Below are positions 9,411 to 16,942 of a stretch of DNA of 64,000 nucleotides, piece by piece. Source of the DNA: Pseudomonas protegens (GTDB taxonomy: Bacteria > Pseudomonadota > Gammaproteobacteria > Pseudomonadales > Pseudomonadaceae); the NCBI RefSeq assembly GCF_003732485.1, contig NZ_MOAK01000027.1, positions 137,964 through 201,963 of the forward strand, in the 5' to 3' direction. Under the pieces are notes generated by a model. It was not told the origin of the DNA, did no database searches, and worked only from the letters and a program-made list of their open reading frames with translations. The position numbers were made by a program, and so were the translations under genes. Position 1 is the first letter of the stretch. Every line of letters starts with the position of its first letter.

Positions 9411-9830
9411 TCAGGGCACGCAGTTGACCATGCGCTCCTCGGCGACGATCTCGCGCCTGGCGTTGTACAGCCGGGCGCTGGGGGTGAACGCCAGGTTGCG
9501 CGCCTCCAGGCGATAGCGCTGGCCGGCTGCAAAATGGTCGTAGCGCAGGCTCAGGTAGCACAGTCGTTCCTGGGGATCGGTGGTCATGCCCATGCCGCCG
9601 CCGAACACTTCGAAGTCGAAACGCACCATCAACTCGTGGCTGCCGGGGCTGACCTGGAAGAAGCGACCGTCCTGCAGGCGCTGGTTGTCCAGGCGCTCGG
9701 CCATGACCAGCTTGCCCCCCGGCGTCGGCGTAGCCAGATCGATCCAGGCCAGTTGCGGATCGACGCTGGGCAGGGGCGTGCTGCAGGCACTGAGGGTGGC
9801 AAGGGCAAAGATCAGCAGAAGTGGGCGCAT
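9411..9830 (-). CDS. lipoprotein of unknown function, paralogue A
   Basis: A 139-residue lipoprotein with lipobox LSAC at residues 13-16 and a short hydrophobic leader. The mature part is beta-rich with a recurring pattern: AWIDL, RFFQVSPGSHELMVRFDFEV, and FAAGQRYRLEARN. This looks like the peptide-group fold often called PEGA-like or a carbohydrate/periplasmic beta domain, but I do not recognise a named family. It is 42 bp from, and clearly homologous to, the upstream lipoprotein at 9873-10286. The pair probably forms one transcription unit. Confidence 0.7.
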   Translation of the reverse strand: MRPLLLIFALATLSACSTPLPSVDPQLAWIDLATPTPGGKLVMAERLDNQRLQDGRFFQVSPGSHELMVRFDFEVFGGGMGMTTDPQERLCYLSLRYDHFAAGQRYRLEARNLAFTPSARLYNARREIVAEERMVNCVP

Positions 9831-9872
9831 GACGGAGGCCGAATAAGCGAAAGGCCCTCAGCATAACGCCGA

Positions 9873-10286
9873 TCAACTGCGCTGGCAGCCCGCCGGCTGG
9901 GCTTTGCCCAACAGGGTGTGCTGCTCATCGTAGAGCCTGGCCCAGGGATGGAAGCCGATGTTGCCGGCCTGGACGCGATAGCGCTGACCGGCGCTGAAAT
10001 CGGTGAATTTCACATTCAGCTGGCAATCGCGCCATAGCGGCTCGGCATCGGGGCCGATATTGCCCGGCAGCACCGCGAACCGGTAGCGCAGGGTCAGTTC
10101 ATGGCTGCCGGGCGGCACCTGGAAATAGCGCGGGTCGAGGTTGGCTTTGTCGTCCACCTCCACAGCTTGCAAGTGGCTGTCCTGGGGCGGAGTGAGGTCG
10201 ATCCAGGCTTGCGCCGGGTCGGGGGCGGGCAGTCCGGCGCAGCCGGCGAGGGACAAGAGTCCGGTGGTCAGCAGCAACACACGCAT
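9873..10286 (-). CDS. lipoprotein of unknown function, paralogue B
   Basis: A 137-residue lipoprotein (lipobox LAGC at residues 13-16). It shares with its downstream neighbour the motifs PDPAQAWIDL, RYFQVPPGSHELTLRYRF, FSAGQRYRVQAGNIGF and ARLYDE, so the two arose by tandem duplication. The start at 10286 (MRVLLLTTGLL) is chosen because it begins the lipoprotein signal; the frame is open further upstream. It is divergent from the metalloprotease lipoprotein gene, about 60 bp away. No function can be assigned. Confidence 0.7.
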   Translation of the reverse strand: MRVLLLTTGLLSLAGCAGLPAPDPAQAWIDLTPPQDSHLQAVEVDDKANLDPRYFQVPPGSHELTLRYRFAVLPGNIGPDAEPLWRDCQLNVKFTDFSAGQRYRVQAGNIGFHPWARLYDEQHTLLGKAQPAGCQRS

Positions 10287-10345
10287 GGCGAAACTCCAGG
10301 CTGGCGAGATAGTCTTGCGGGCAGACTCTCTGTGGATGATTCGAA

Positions 10346-11533
10346 TTGAATAGGCCGCGTTCAAGCCATGGGTTACTTGATCCTCTTTTGCGCCTTTTGT
10401 TTCCGGCCCTGACGCTTTTGCTGCTCAACGGTTGCAGCAGCGCTGCGTATTACAGCCAGTTGGCCAGTGGCCAGATGCAGCTGTTGCGGGCTCGCACCCC
10501 GGTGGCCCAAGTGGTCGCCGACCCCACGCGCGACCCGACCCTGCGGGCCCATCTGGCCCAGGCGCAACGGGCCCGTACCTTTGCCAGCCAGCATCTGCAC
10601 CTGCCGGATAACAACAGCTACCGGCTGTACGTCGATATCGGCCGGCCCTATGTGGTGTGGAACGTGTTCGCTACCCCGGAGTTTTCCCTGAGCCCGCAAA
10701 CCCATTGCTTCCCCATTGCCGGTTGCGTGGCCTACCGCGGCTATTACAGCCAGGGCGCCGCTCGGGGTGAGGCGGCGTTGCAGCAGCAAAAAGGCATGGA
10801 CGTGGCGATCGGCGGTGTGGAGGCCTATTCGACCCTGGGCTGGTTCGATGACCCGATCATCAGCTCGATGATGCATTGGGGCGATGAGCGCCTGGCGACC
10901 CTGATCTTCCATGAGCTGGCGCACCAGCGCTTCTACGTGAAGGACGACACCGAGTTCAATGAGTCCTTCGCCACCTTCGTCGAGCAGGAAGGCACCCGAC
11001 AGTGGCGGGCCTATCGTGGGCTGCCGCCCCAGGACAACGCCGATGTTCGTCAACGGGATCAGTTCATCCAGCTGTTGCTGGAGGCTCGCAAACGCCTGGA
11101 GCAGTTGTATGCCCAATCCTTGTCCGCCGAGCAGATGCGCCAGCGCAAGGCCCAGGAGTTCGAGGTACTGCGCCGGGATTATCGGCAGTTGCGGGACCGC
11201 GAGTGGGCCGGCTCCCAGCGCTACGATGCCTGGATCAACGCACCGTTGAACAACGCCCGGCTACTGCCCTTCGGTCTGTACGATCAATGGGTGCCGGCGT
11301 TTGCCGCGCTGTTCAAGGAGGTCAATGGCGACTGGCCGGCGTTCTTCCTGGCAGTGGAAAAGCTGGGGCGCCTGCCGGCCGAACAGCGCAAGGCTGATTT
11401 GCTAAGGCTGCAGAGCGCCTACTCCGGACCTGCAGGCGCCGGCTTGCCGGTGAACAGCGGTTCTAAGGCCGTAAAAACGCCTGATGCAGCTCGGCCAGCG
11501 TCTCAAAGTGATAGGCCGGAGCTTCTGCGCTGA
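10346..11533 (+). CDS. zinc aminopeptidase-like lipoprotein (HExxH)
   Basis: About 395 residues. The protein belongs to a family annotated as putative zinc aminopeptidases: LIFHELAHQRFYVKDDTEFNESFATFVEQEG contains the HELAH zinc site and a downstream NESFA glutamate (landmarks HELAH and NESFA). A hydrophobic leader ends in the lipobox LNGC, so it should be a membrane-attached periplasmic protein. The start is uncertain: TTG at 10346 opens the frame, and a TTG at 10388 would give a more typical short lipoprotein leader. The last 30-odd codons run through a REP-like sequence (11431-11455) and overlap the convergent HAD gene by 71 bp, so the natural C-terminus may have been altered. Confidence 0.75.
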   Translation: MNRPRSSHGLLDPLLRLLFPALTLLLLNGCSSAAYYSQLASGQMQLLRARTPVAQVVADPTRDPTLRAHLAQAQRARTFASQHLHLPDNNSYRLYVDIGRPYVVWNVFATPEFSLSPQTHCFPIAGCVAYRGYYSQGAARGEAALQQQKGMDVAIGGVEAYSTLGWFDDPIISSMMHWGDERLATLIFHELAHQRFYVKDDTEFNESFATFVEQEGTRQWRAYRGLPPQDNADVRQRDQFIQLLLEARKRLEQLYAQSLSAEQMRQRKAQEFEVLRRDYRQLRDREWAGSQRYDAWINAPLNNARLLPFGLYDQWVPAFAALFKEVNGDWPAFFLAVEKLGRLPAEQRKADLLRLQSAYSGPAGAGLPVNSGSKAVKTPDAARPASQSDRPELLR

Positions 11534-12113
11534 GCTCCTCACGGCTGCCGAATCCATAACCCACCGCCGCCGCATCCAGGCCGTTGCGCTTGGCGCCGAT
11601 CAGGTCGTGCTTGCGATCGCCGATCATCAGGGTACTGGCCGGGTCCAGCCGTTCCTGCTCCAGCAAATGGGCGATCAACTGCACTTTGTCGGTGCGGGTG
11701 CCGTCCAGTTCGCTGCCGTAGATCACTTTGAAGTGGCGGGCGAAGTCGAAGTGGCGGGCGATTTCCCGGGCGAACACCCAGGGCTTGGAGGTGGCGATGT
11801 ACAGCTGGCGCCCTTGCCCGCCAAGGGTTTCCAGCAGCGGCGCGACCCCGTCGAAGACCCGGTTCTCATACAGGCCGGTGACCTTGAAGCGTTCGCGATA
11901 GAAGTTCACCGCCTCCCAGGCCCGGGCTTCGTCGAAACCGTAGAACTGCATGAAGGCCTGCAACAGCGGCGGGCCGATGAAGTGCTCGAGCTTGGTCAGG
12001 TCCGGCTCGTCGATCCCCAGCTTGCCCAGGGCGAACTGGATCGAGCGGGTAATGCCCTCGCGGGGATCGGTCAGGGTGCCGTCGAGGTCGAACAGGACGG
12101 TTTGGTAATGCAT
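11463..12113 (-). CDS. HAD-superfamily hydrolase (phosphoglycolate phosphatase-like)
   Basis: A 216-residue HAD phosphatase. Motif I is FDLDGTLTD (nucleophile Asp9, acid Asp11), motif II is the Thr/Ser in YIATSKP, the lysine is in RTDKVQLI and motif III is MIGDRKHDLIGA. The helical cap after motif I is of the Gph/PGP type, so the substrate is a small phosphorylated metabolite such as phosphoglycolate, or a nucleotide. It is followed upstream by the gamma carbonic anhydrase gene on the same strand with a short gap, so the two may be co-transcribed. Confidence 0.82.
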   Translation of the reverse strand: MHYQTVLFDLDGTLTDPREGITRSIQFALGKLGIDEPDLTKLEHFIGPPLLQAFMQFYGFDEARAWEAVNFYRERFKVTGLYENRVFDGVAPLLETLGGQGRQLYIATSKPWVFAREIARHFDFARHFKVIYGSELDGTRTDKVQLIAHLLEQERLDPASTLMIGDRKHDLIGAKRNGLDAAAVGYGFGSREELSAEAPAYHFETLAELHQAFLRP

Positions 12114-12140
12114 GGCAATTCCTCGGCAGTCAGTAGCAGA

Positions 12141-12686
12141 TCAGGGACGGTCGTAGCCTTCGGCCAGGTGCAGGTCCTTGAGTTTCACGTAGTTGGCGGC
12201 GCTGTAGGTGAAGAAGGCGCGCTCCTTGTCGGTCAGCGGGCGCGCCTGCTTCACCGGGCTGCCGACGTAGAGGAAGCCGCTTTCCAGGCGCTTGCCCGGC
12301 GGTACCAGGCTGCCGGCGCCGACGATGACATCGTCCTCCACCACCGCGCCGTCCATGACGATGCTGCCCATGCCGATCAGCACCCGGCTGCCGATGCTGC
12401 AACCGTGGAGCATGACTTTGTGGGCGATGGTCACGTCATCGCCGATCAGCAGCGGAAAACCCTCGGGGTTGAAGGGACCGGCGTGGGTGATGTGCAGCAC
12501 GCTGGCGTCCTGCACGCTGGTGCGCGCGCCGATGCGGATGCGGTGCATGTCGCCGCGGATCACGGTCAGGGGCCAGACCGAGCTGTCGGCACCGATCTCG
12601 ACGTCGCCGATGACCACGGCCGAGTGGTCGACAAAGGCCCGTTCGCCCAGGTTCGGGGTGTGGTTCTGGTAGCTGCGAATGGCCAA
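12141..12686 (-). CDS. gamma-class carbonic anhydrase family protein
   Basis: A 181-residue left-handed beta-helix protein with hexapeptide repeats (VVIGDVEIGADSSVW and following turns). The three metal-binding histidines of gamma carbonic anhydrases correspond to H65 or H68 (HITHAG), H89 (IAHK) and H94 (MLHG). Related YrdA/CaiE/PaaY proteins show zinc-dependent carbonic anhydrase or thioesterase-like activity. It sits between the HAD phosphatase and prlC, an arrangement conserved in Pseudomonas. CO2 hydration is probable but not certain. Confidence 0.85.
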   Translation of the reverse strand: MAIRSYQNHTPNLGERAFVDHSAVVIGDVEIGADSSVWPLTVIRGDMHRIRIGARTSVQDASVLHITHAGPFNPEGFPLLIGDDVTIAHKVMLHGCSIGSRVLIGMGSIVMDGAVVEDDVIVGAGSLVPPGKRLESGFLYVGSPVKQARPLTDKERAFFTYSAANYVKLKDLHLAEGYDRP

Positions 12687-12788
12687 GTGCGAATGCCTCT
12701 CTGAGATTTATTAATGGGGGCTATAGCTGCGGTGGCTGTCGATTGTAATTAAGATGGCTCAATGTTTCTTCCAGCCAAGGTGCCCACC

Positions 12789-14840
12789 GTGAGTGTGAAC
12801 AACCCTCTTCTGCAGCCCTACGACCTGCCGCCGTTCTCGGCGATCCGCGCCGAGCATGTGCAACCTGCCATCGAACAGATCCTGGCTGACAACCGCGCCG
12901 CCATCGCTGAGATCCTCAAGACCCAGGCTACCCAGCCCACCTGGGCTGGCCTGGTACTGGCCATGGACGAACTCAATGATCGTCTGGGCGCCGCCTGGAG
13001 CCCGGTCAGCCACCTCAACGCGGTGTGCAACAGCGCCGAACTGCGTGAAGCCTACGAGGCCTGCCTGCCGGCTCTGAGCGCCTACTCCACGGAAATGGGC
13101 CAGAACCGCGAGCTGTTCCAGGCCTTCGACGCTCTGGCCAAGAGCCCGGAAGCTGCCGGTTTCGATGTGGCGCAGAAGACCATTCTCGAACACTCCCTGC
13201 GAGACTTCCGCCTGTCGGGCATCGACCTGCCGCCGGAGCAGCAGCAGCGCTACGCGCAAGTGCAGAGCAAGCTGTCGGAGCTGGCCAGCCGTTTCTCCAA
13301 CCAGTTGCTGGACGCCACCCAGGCCTGGACCAAGCACATCACCGACGTAGCGGCCCTGGCCGGCCTGACCGACTCGGCCAAGGCGCAGATGGCCGCCGCG
13401 GCCCAGGCCAAAGGCCTGGATGGCTGGCTGATCACCCTGGAATTCCCCAGCTACTACGCGGTGATGACCTACGCCCAGGACCGCGCCCTGCGCGAAGAAG
13501 TCTATGCCGCCTACTGCACCCGAGCGTCGGACCAAGGTCCTAATGCCGGTCAGAACGATAACGGCCCGGTGATGGAAGAGATCCTCGACCTGCGTCAGGA
13601 ACTGGCCAAGCTCCTGGGTTTTGCCAGTTTCTCCGAGCTGAGCCTGGCCACCAAGATGGCCGAATCCAGCGATCAGGTGCTGAGTTTCCTGCGGGACCTG
13701 GCCAAGCGCAGCAAGCCGTTTGCCGCCCAGGACCTGGAGCAGCTGCGGGCTTATGCCGCCGAACAGGGCTGCGCTGACCTGCAAAGCTGGGACAGTGGCT
13801 TCTATGGCGAGAAGCTGCGGGAACAACGTTACAGCGTGTCCCAGGAAGCCCTGCGGGCCTACTTCCCCATCGACAAGGTACTCGGCGGCCTGTTCGCCAT
13901 TGTCCAGCGCCTGTACGGCATCGAGATTGCCGAGCAGCAAGGCTTCGACAGCTGGCATCCGGATGTACGGCTGTTCGAAATCAAGGAAAACGGCCAGCAC
14001 GTTGGCCGCTTCTTCTTCGACCTCTATGCCCGCTCCAACAAGCGTGGCGGTGCCTGGATGGACGGTGCCCGCGATCGTCGCCGCACCGTTGACGGTGTGT
14101 TGCAGAGCCCGGTGGCCAACCTGGTGTGCAACTTCACCCCGGCCGACAGCGGCAAGCCTGCGCTCTTGACCCACGACGAAGTCACCACCCTGTTCCACGA
14201 GTTCGGTCACGGCCTGCACCACCTGCTGACCCGGGTAGAGCATGCCGGTGTATCCGGGATCAACGGTGTGGCCTGGGACGCGGTGGAACTGCCGAGCCAG
14301 TTCATGGAGAACTGGTGCTGGGAGCCGGAAGGCCTGGCACTGATCTCCGGTCACTACGAGACGGGCGAACCCCTGCCCCAGGACCTGCTGCAGAAGATGC
14401 TGGCAGCGAAGAACTTCCAGTCCGGGCTGATGATGGTGCGCCAGCTGGAGTTCTCCCTGTTCGACTTCGAACTGCACGCCACCCACGGCGACGGCCGCAG
14501 CGTGCTGCAAGTGCTGGAAACCGTGCGCGACGAGGTTTCGGTGATGCGTCCGCCGACCTACAACCGCTTTCCCAACAGCTTTGCCCACATCTTCGCCGGC
14601 GGTTATGCCGCGGGTTACTACAGCTACAAGTGGGCGGAAGTGCTGTCGGCCGATGCCTTCTCCAAGTTCGAGGAAGACGGTGTGCTCAACCCGGCCACCG
14701 GACGGGCGTTCCGCGAGGCGATCCTGGCCCGTGGCGGTTCCCAGGAGCCGATGGTGCTGTTCGTCGATTTCCGCGGACGGGCGCCGTCGATTGACGCACT
14801 CTTGCGCCACAGCGGCCTCAGCGAGGACGCGGCAGCATGA
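12789..14840 (+). CDS. prlC: oligopeptidase A (M3 family)
   Basis: PrlC, 683 residues from the chosen GTG start, is a cytoplasmic zinc metallopeptidase that degrades signal-peptide fragments and other short peptides. The M3 signature TLFHEFGHGLHHLL is present, with the downstream glutamate in VELPSQFMENW. An in-frame ATG at 12762 would add nine residues. The GTG at 12789 (VSVNNPLLQPYDLPPF) agrees better with the E. coli length of 680, though no strong ribosome site favours either. Its TGA overlaps the ATG of the next gene by four bases, so the two are coupled. Confidence 0.95.
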   Translation: MSVNNPLLQPYDLPPFSAIRAEHVQPAIEQILADNRAAIAEILKTQATQPTWAGLVLAMDELNDRLGAAWSPVSHLNAVCNSAELREAYEACLPALSAYSTEMGQNRELFQAFDALAKSPEAAGFDVAQKTILEHSLRDFRLSGIDLPPEQQQRYAQVQSKLSELASRFSNQLLDATQAWTKHITDVAALAGLTDSAKAQMAAAAQAKGLDGWLITLEFPSYYAVMTYAQDRALREEVYAAYCTRASDQGPNAGQNDNGPVMEEILDLRQELAKLLGFASFSELSLATKMAESSDQVLSFLRDLAKRSKPFAAQDLEQLRAYAAEQGCADLQSWDSGFYGEKLREQRYSVSQEALRAYFPIDKVLGGLFAIVQRLYGIEIAEQQGFDSWHPDVRLFEIKENGQHVGRFFFDLYARSNKRGGAWMDGARDRRRTVDGVLQSPVANLVCNFTPADSGKPALLTHDEVTTLFHEFGHGLHHLLTRVEHAGVSGINGVAWDAVELPSQFMENWCWEPEGLALISGHYETGEPLPQDLLQKMLAAKNFQSGLMMVRQLEFSLFDFELHATHGDGRSVLQVLETVRDEVSVMRPPTYNRFPNSFAHIFAGGYAAGYYSYKWAEVLSADAFSKFEEDGVLNPATGRAFREAILARGGSQEPMVLFVDFRGRAPSIDALLRHSGLSEDAAA

Positions 14841-15115
14841 GTGACGCCCCCGTGAAGACCAAGAAACGCTTTATCGCCGGGGCGGTGTGCCCGGCGTGCA
14901 GTGAGCAAGACAAGCTGATGATGTGGAGTGAGGACGACGTGCCCCATCGCGAGTGCGTGGCCTGTGGCTACTCCGACACCCTCAACGAGCAGGGTCTGTC
15001 GGTGCCCAAGGAACTCGGGACCCGGGTCAACAGCCTCGCGCCGAAGGCAGCCGATACCAAGGTGCAATCGGTGCAGTTCTTCCCCAACCCCAAGCTGAAG
15101 AAAAAGACCGACTGA
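14837..15115 (+). CDS. YheV-family putative zinc ribbon protein
   Basis: A 92-residue protein with four cysteines in a zinc-ribbon layout: CPAC near residue 15 and CVAC about 25 residues later. The stretch GLSVPKELGTRVN and the C-terminal QFFPNPKLKKKTD are typical of the YheV family. Function is unknown. The start codon overlaps the prlC stop (ATGA), so it is translated with the peptidase. A REP-type hairpin that could end the transcript follows the stop. Confidence 0.85.
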   Translation: MSDAPVKTKKRFIAGAVCPACSEQDKLMMWSEDDVPHRECVACGYSDTLNEQGLSVPKELGTRVNSLAPKAADTKVQSVQFFPNPKLKKKTD

Positions 15116-15125
15116 CCCGCAAGAA

Positions 15126-15220
15126 AAAGCCGGCTCCCCTGTAGGAGCCGGCTTGCCGGCGAAGCGATTCGCCCCCCTTCTTTCGATCCCTGCGCTTTCG
15201 CGAGCAAGCTCGCTCCTACA
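15126..15220. repeat. REP cluster doubling as terminator
   Basis: AAGCCGGCTCC pairs with GGAGCCGGCTT over a 6-base loop (15127-15153), forming a strong hairpin directly behind the prlC operon. The REP unit 15141-15164 is followed by an inverted, diverged unit with the core CGAGCAAGCTCGCTCC at 15198-15220. It separates this operon from the convergent phosphatase gene. Confidence 0.8.
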
Positions 15221-15233
15221 CAGGCTGTTGTGC

Positions 15234-15893
15234 TCAGTGGCTCAGCGGTTTGCTGACCCCCACCGTCTCGAACCAGCTCTTCACCGAACAGGTGGCGAAC
15301 ACGCTGGTGCTGCAATCGCCGTTGGCCTGCGCAGTGCGCAGTTTGTCGACATCGGCCTGCATCATGTAGCGAATGCCGTCCTTGAAGTGGGAACTGTCGC
15401 CAAAACCGCCCTGGGTCATCTCATTCAGCGCTTCCTCTTTGCTCCAGCCCTGGACCACCACTCGATACATGGCCGACATCAGGCCGGTGCGGTCCGAGCC
15501 ATGTTTGCAGTGCATCAGCACCGGGCCTTGGGCTTCGGCGCTCTGGATCGCGCGCAGGGCCTTGAGCACGTCGGCGTCGTCCACATGGTTGGTGCGGTAA
15601 GGCAACTGCACTTGATGGATGCCGGGGGTGGACAGCCAACTGGCGTCAGACTCCGGCAGGAAGTTGATCACGGTCCCCACCTTGAGTTGTTCCAACAGCT
15701 GCACGGCGTCTTTGTCCGGCAGGGCGCTGCGGTACAGGGTCGGTGACATCTGGTACAGGTTGTACTGTTTCTCCACGGGCTGGGCCCATTGCCCCGGGCG
15801 GTTGGCGAGGGCATCGGCGGCCTGCGTCCGTGGCCCGGCCAGCAGCGCCAGCAACGACAGACAGAGTGCAGAAATGAAGCGGGTTCTCGACAT
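15234..15893 (-). CDS. secreted dual-specificity / tyrosine phosphatase-like protein
   Basis: A 219-residue protein with a clear signal peptide (MSRTRFISALCLSLLALLAG, cleavage near TQA). The catalytic loop is MHCKHGSDRTG, the CX5R signature of cysteine phosphatases with Cys nucleophile and Arg. An upstream general acid is likely in NHVDDAD. Bacterial secreted relatives include dephosphorylating proteins of the DSP/SIW14-like group, acting on phosphotyrosine or inositol phosphates. It is convergent with prlC-yheV and divergent from the dehydrogenase operon. The substrate is unknown. Confidence 0.82.
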   Translation of the reverse strand: MSRTRFISALCLSLLALLAGPRTQAADALANRPGQWAQPVEKQYNLYQMSPTLYRSALPDKDAVQLLEQLKVGTVINFLPESDASWLSTPGIHQVQLPYRTNHVDDADVLKALRAIQSAEAQGPVLMHCKHGSDRTGLMSAMYRVVVQGWSKEEALNEMTQGGFGDSSHFKDGIRYMMQADVDKLRTAQANGDCSTSVFATCSVKSWFETVGVSKPLSH

Positions 15894-16091
15894 GTGCGGG
15901 GGTCACTGATGGGGGGGACAATGCCCGGCAGTGTCGTGTCCGTCCGGTCAAAGCCCCGTGAGCCGGCTGTCAAAGAAACGTGAAGCTGATACGTGATTTT
16001 CCGTCGCGTCTGATCTTTTTTTCGCCTGAAACGATTTATCCGAATGCTTAGCCTGCTACCATTTGTAACCAAATTTTGCTGATGTGTTGAT

Positions 16092-16115
16092 AAAAACCGG
16101 GTCTTGCCCGGCTTT
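16092..16115 (+). terminator. hairpin in the leader of the dehydrogenase operon
   Basis: CCGGG-TCTTG-CCCGG followed by a short T run lies 73 bp before the first gene of the gluconate-type dehydrogenase operon. It could be a weak terminator or attenuator for upstream transcripts. No leader peptide was recognised. The rest of 15894-16187 shows no gene. Confidence 0.4.
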
Positions 16116-16187
16116 GCGCGTTGCCAAAACACAAAGTCGCGCCATGACGCGGCTGACCATTCCATCAATGCCTGATGAGGTGCACCC

Positions 16188-16940
16188 ATGTCTGATCAAG
16201 ATCGAGACAACCCGCGGCGTGAGTTTTTGCGTAAATCCTTGACCTTGATCCCTGTGGTCACTGTCGCCAGTACCGGCCTGGGCAGTTCCATGCTGGCGGC
16301 CGCACCCGAGACTGCCGCCCCTGCCAGGCCGGTGGCGTCGGGCAAGCTGCCCAGCGACAGCCAGAACTATGAGCCCAGTTACTTCAGCGCCGAAGAGTGG
16401 GCCTTCATCAAGGCGGCGGTGGAACGCCTGATCCCGGCGGACGAAATGGGGCCAGGTGCCCTGGAAGCCGGGGTGCCGGAGTACATCGACCGACAAATGA
16501 ACACGCCCTACGCCACCGGCGCCCTGTGGTACATGCAAGGCCCATTCAAGGCCGACGCCGCGCCGGAGATGGGTTGGCAGAGCAAGCTGGTGCCCAAGGA
16601 GATCTATCGCCTGGGCATTGCCGCTGTGGATGCATGGTGCAAAGACCTCAAAGGTCATGTTTTTGCTGCGCAAGACAGCGCTACCCGAGACGCTTTGCTC
16701 AAGCAGCTGGAGGCTGGAATCCCGCAGTTCGATGCGCTCCCGGCCAAGCTTTTCTTCAATCTGCTGCTGCAAAACACCAAGGAAGGCTTCTTCAGCGATC
16801 CGATCCACGGTGGCAATAAGGGCCTGGTGGGCTGGACCCTGATCGGCTTTCCCGGCGCTCGCGCCGATTTCATGGATTGGGTGGAACGCAACGAGCAATA
16901 CCCCTTCCCGGCAGTATCGATTCGCGGCGAGAGGGCTTGA
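16188..16940 (+). CDS. gluconate 2-dehydrogenase gamma-type subunit (TAT signal)
   Basis: The small subunit of a membrane-bound FAD sugar or sugar-acid dehydrogenase, 250 residues. The leader NPRREFLRKSLTLIPVVTV has the twin-arginine motif, so the folded complex with its flavoprotein partner is likely exported by Tat as a hitch-hiker. The mature part (FSAEEWAFIKAAVERLIPADEMGPG and later VPEYIDRQMNTPY) matches the gluconate 2-dehydrogenase subunit 3 family. It is first in a three-gene operon with the GMC flavoprotein (starting 3 bp after its stop) and a triheme cytochrome. Gluconate, sorbitol or fructose could each be the substrate. Confidence 0.88.
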   Translation: MSDQDRDNPRREFLRKSLTLIPVVTVASTGLGSSMLAAAPETAAPARPVASGKLPSDSQNYEPSYFSAEEWAFIKAAVERLIPADEMGPGALEAGVPEYIDRQMNTPYATGALWYMQGPFKADAAPEMGWQSKLVPKEIYRLGIAAVDAWCKDLKGHVFAAQDSATRDALLKQLEAGIPQFDALPAKLFFNLLLQNTKEGFFSDPIHGGNKGLVGWTLIGFPGARADFMDWVERNEQYPFPAVSIRGERA

Positions 16941-16942
16941 GC

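Noticed and set aside
12759..14810. 683-residue reading frame antisense to prlC
   Set aside because: It mirrors prlC on the opposite strand; GC-rich codon bias produces such shadows. The plus-strand frame has clear M3 peptidase motifs.
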